Shown: positions 45,334 to 45,732 of the stretch, piece after piece
Numbering within the stretch: the stretch's first letter is position 1
Layout of the letters: each line of letters starts with the position of its first letter
The notes under the pieces: generated by a model
The model's database searches: none
Told to the model about the DNA's origin: nothing
The model's input: the letters and a program-made list of their open reading frames with translations, nothing else
Program-made: the position numbers and the translations under genes
Assembly (NCBI GenBank): GCA_025935815.1
Contig: JAICUO010000004.1
Coordinates: 1 to 45,732 of the forward strand
DNA from: Streptosporangiaceae bacterium
GTDB taxonomy: Bacteria; Actinomycetota; Actinomycetes; Streptosporangiales; Streptosporangiaceae
DNA length: 45,732 bases
Reading direction: 5' to 3'

Positions 45334-45352
45334 AGTTCCACTTTATGGAACT
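45334..45352. promoter_or_regulatory. Palindromic operator candidate in the iclR-mttB gap
   Basis: AGTTCCA at 45334-45340 and TGGAACT at 45346-45352 form a perfect inverted repeat with a 5-bp spacer. A second smaller one (GAAC-TAG-GTTC) overlaps its right side. IclR-type regulators bind such short palindromes in divergent promoters. The site overlaps the -35-like hexamer of the mttB promoter candidate. Confidence 0.6.
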
Positions 45353-45364
45353 AGGTTCTACTAT
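45337..45364 (+). promoter_or_regulatory. Promoter candidate for the MttB-family gene
   Basis: TTCCAC (45337-45342) and TACTAT (45359-45364) are separated by 16 bp and resemble housekeeping -35 and -10 boxes, giving a leader of about 70 nt. Judged by eye only. Confidence 0.35.
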
Positions 45365-45441
45365 GTGATCGTACGGGTCGGGCTTAAGATCGGTCAAGAT
45401 TGCGAAGTACCAGCGCGTTCCACTCATTTGCGAGGCGGCCC

Positions 45442-45732
45442 ATGTTCACCAACACGATGCCGAGGTATGAGATCCTCTCCCCCGACGCGATCGCCGTCCT
45501 GGATCGCGGCTGGCGGCGGATCGTCGCCGAGATCGGCGTGCAGTTCGCCAAGCCGGAGGCCGTGGAGCTGTTCGCCAAGGCCGGGCAGCGGGTCGACGGC
45601 GAGGTTGTCTACCTGGACCCCGACTTCGTAATGGAGCAGGTCGCCAAGGCGCCGCGCGAGTTCGACATGCAGGCCCGCAACCCCGCCAACAACGTGCACA
45701 TCGGCGGCGACCACATGGTCTTCTCCGCCGTG
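45442..45732 (+). CDS. MttB-family (trimethylamine/betaine) methyltransferase, 5' part
   Basis: The first 97 codons, running off the window, read MFTNTMPRYEILSPDAIAVL, then WRRIVAEIGVQFAKPEAVEL, YLDPDFVMEQVAKAPREF and NNVHIGGDHMVFSAV, matching the N-terminus of MttB-superfamily enzymes. These demethylate trimethylamine (pyrrolysine enzymes) or, without pyrrolysine, glycine betaine and other quaternary amines, passing the methyl group to a corrinoid protein. The divergent operon encodes that protein and its partners. The ATG at 45442 follows GAGGCGG. Whether the full gene has an in-frame amber codon cannot be seen here. Confidence 0.83.
   Translation, partial: MFTNTMPRYEILSPDAIAVLDRGWRRIVAEIGVQFAKPEAVELFAKAGQRVDGEVVYLDPDFVMEQVAKAPREFDMQARNPANNVHIGGDHMVFSAV

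Noticed and set aside
45442-45732. Pyrrolysine-type MttB
   Set aside because: No in-frame amber codon lies in the visible 97 codons, but the catalytic region is outside the window, so the claim cannot be made.

Overview
The window is high-GC DNA from an actinomycete (Actinomycetota, probably in or near the Streptosporangiales). The main evidence is an intact fhaA-fhaB-pstP-rodA-pbpA-pknA-pknB operon beside a tRNA-Leu, with crgA, a class E sortase, a rhomboid protease and a cyclophilin nearby. That is the conserved cell-wall and division neighbourhood that lies close to the replication origin in this phylum. DUF5994, DUF2637 and frequent GTG/TTG starts fit the same group.

Region 1 (1-14.6 kb) is accessory and scarred. 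Small stress-type genes (DUF5994, UBP-type zinc finger, LysR regulator, STAS anti-anti-sigma) are mixed with near-identical fragments of three of them, and a 27-38 bp sequence recurs upstream of three minus-strand genes. A short Cys-rich gene coupled to an FtsH-type protease follows. Next come a frameshifted YihY/BrkB remnant, a cytochrome b/molybdopterin oxidoreductase fusion, a decayed IS1634-type transposase abutting a 5'-truncated helical-repeat gene, and a three-gene relic of an integrative element (DUF2637 membrane protein, tyrosine recombinase, AbrB-type protein) facing the 3' end of tRNA-Leu(CAG).

Region 2 (14.6-27 kb) is the conserved core: two FHA proteins, a PP2C phosphatase, the SEDS polymerase RodA, a class B penicillin-binding protein and kinases PknA and PknB, mostly linked by 4-nt stop/start overlaps. 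Sortase E with a 45-aa membrane protein, CrgA, a zinc-finger rhomboid protease and a peptidyl-prolyl isomerase follow.

Region 3 (27-36.2 kb) holds a membrane protein, a sigma-70-like factor, a divergent pair (FAD sugar-lactone oxidase and PLP amino-acid deaminase/aldolase), an MFS remnant, a lipoprotein coupled to a second, unusual FtsH-like protease, a small HExxH-type membrane protein and a glutaminyl cyclase.

Region 4 (36.2 kb to the end) is the most notable system. It is a minus-strand operon of an IclR regulator, corrinoid protein, methyl-THF:corrinoid methyltransferase, RACo-type reductive activator, DUF1638 protein, dimethylglycine/sarcosine-dehydrogenase-like flavoprotein with a GcvT domain, EtfB and EtfA. 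A divergent MttB-family methyltransferase runs off the right edge. Together these could take a quaternary amine (glycine betaine is the leading guess) through corrinoid demethylation and then oxidative, THF-linked demethylation, with electrons passing to ETF. The iclR-mttB gap has a palindromic operator candidate and a threefold 17-bp repeat over the iclR start.
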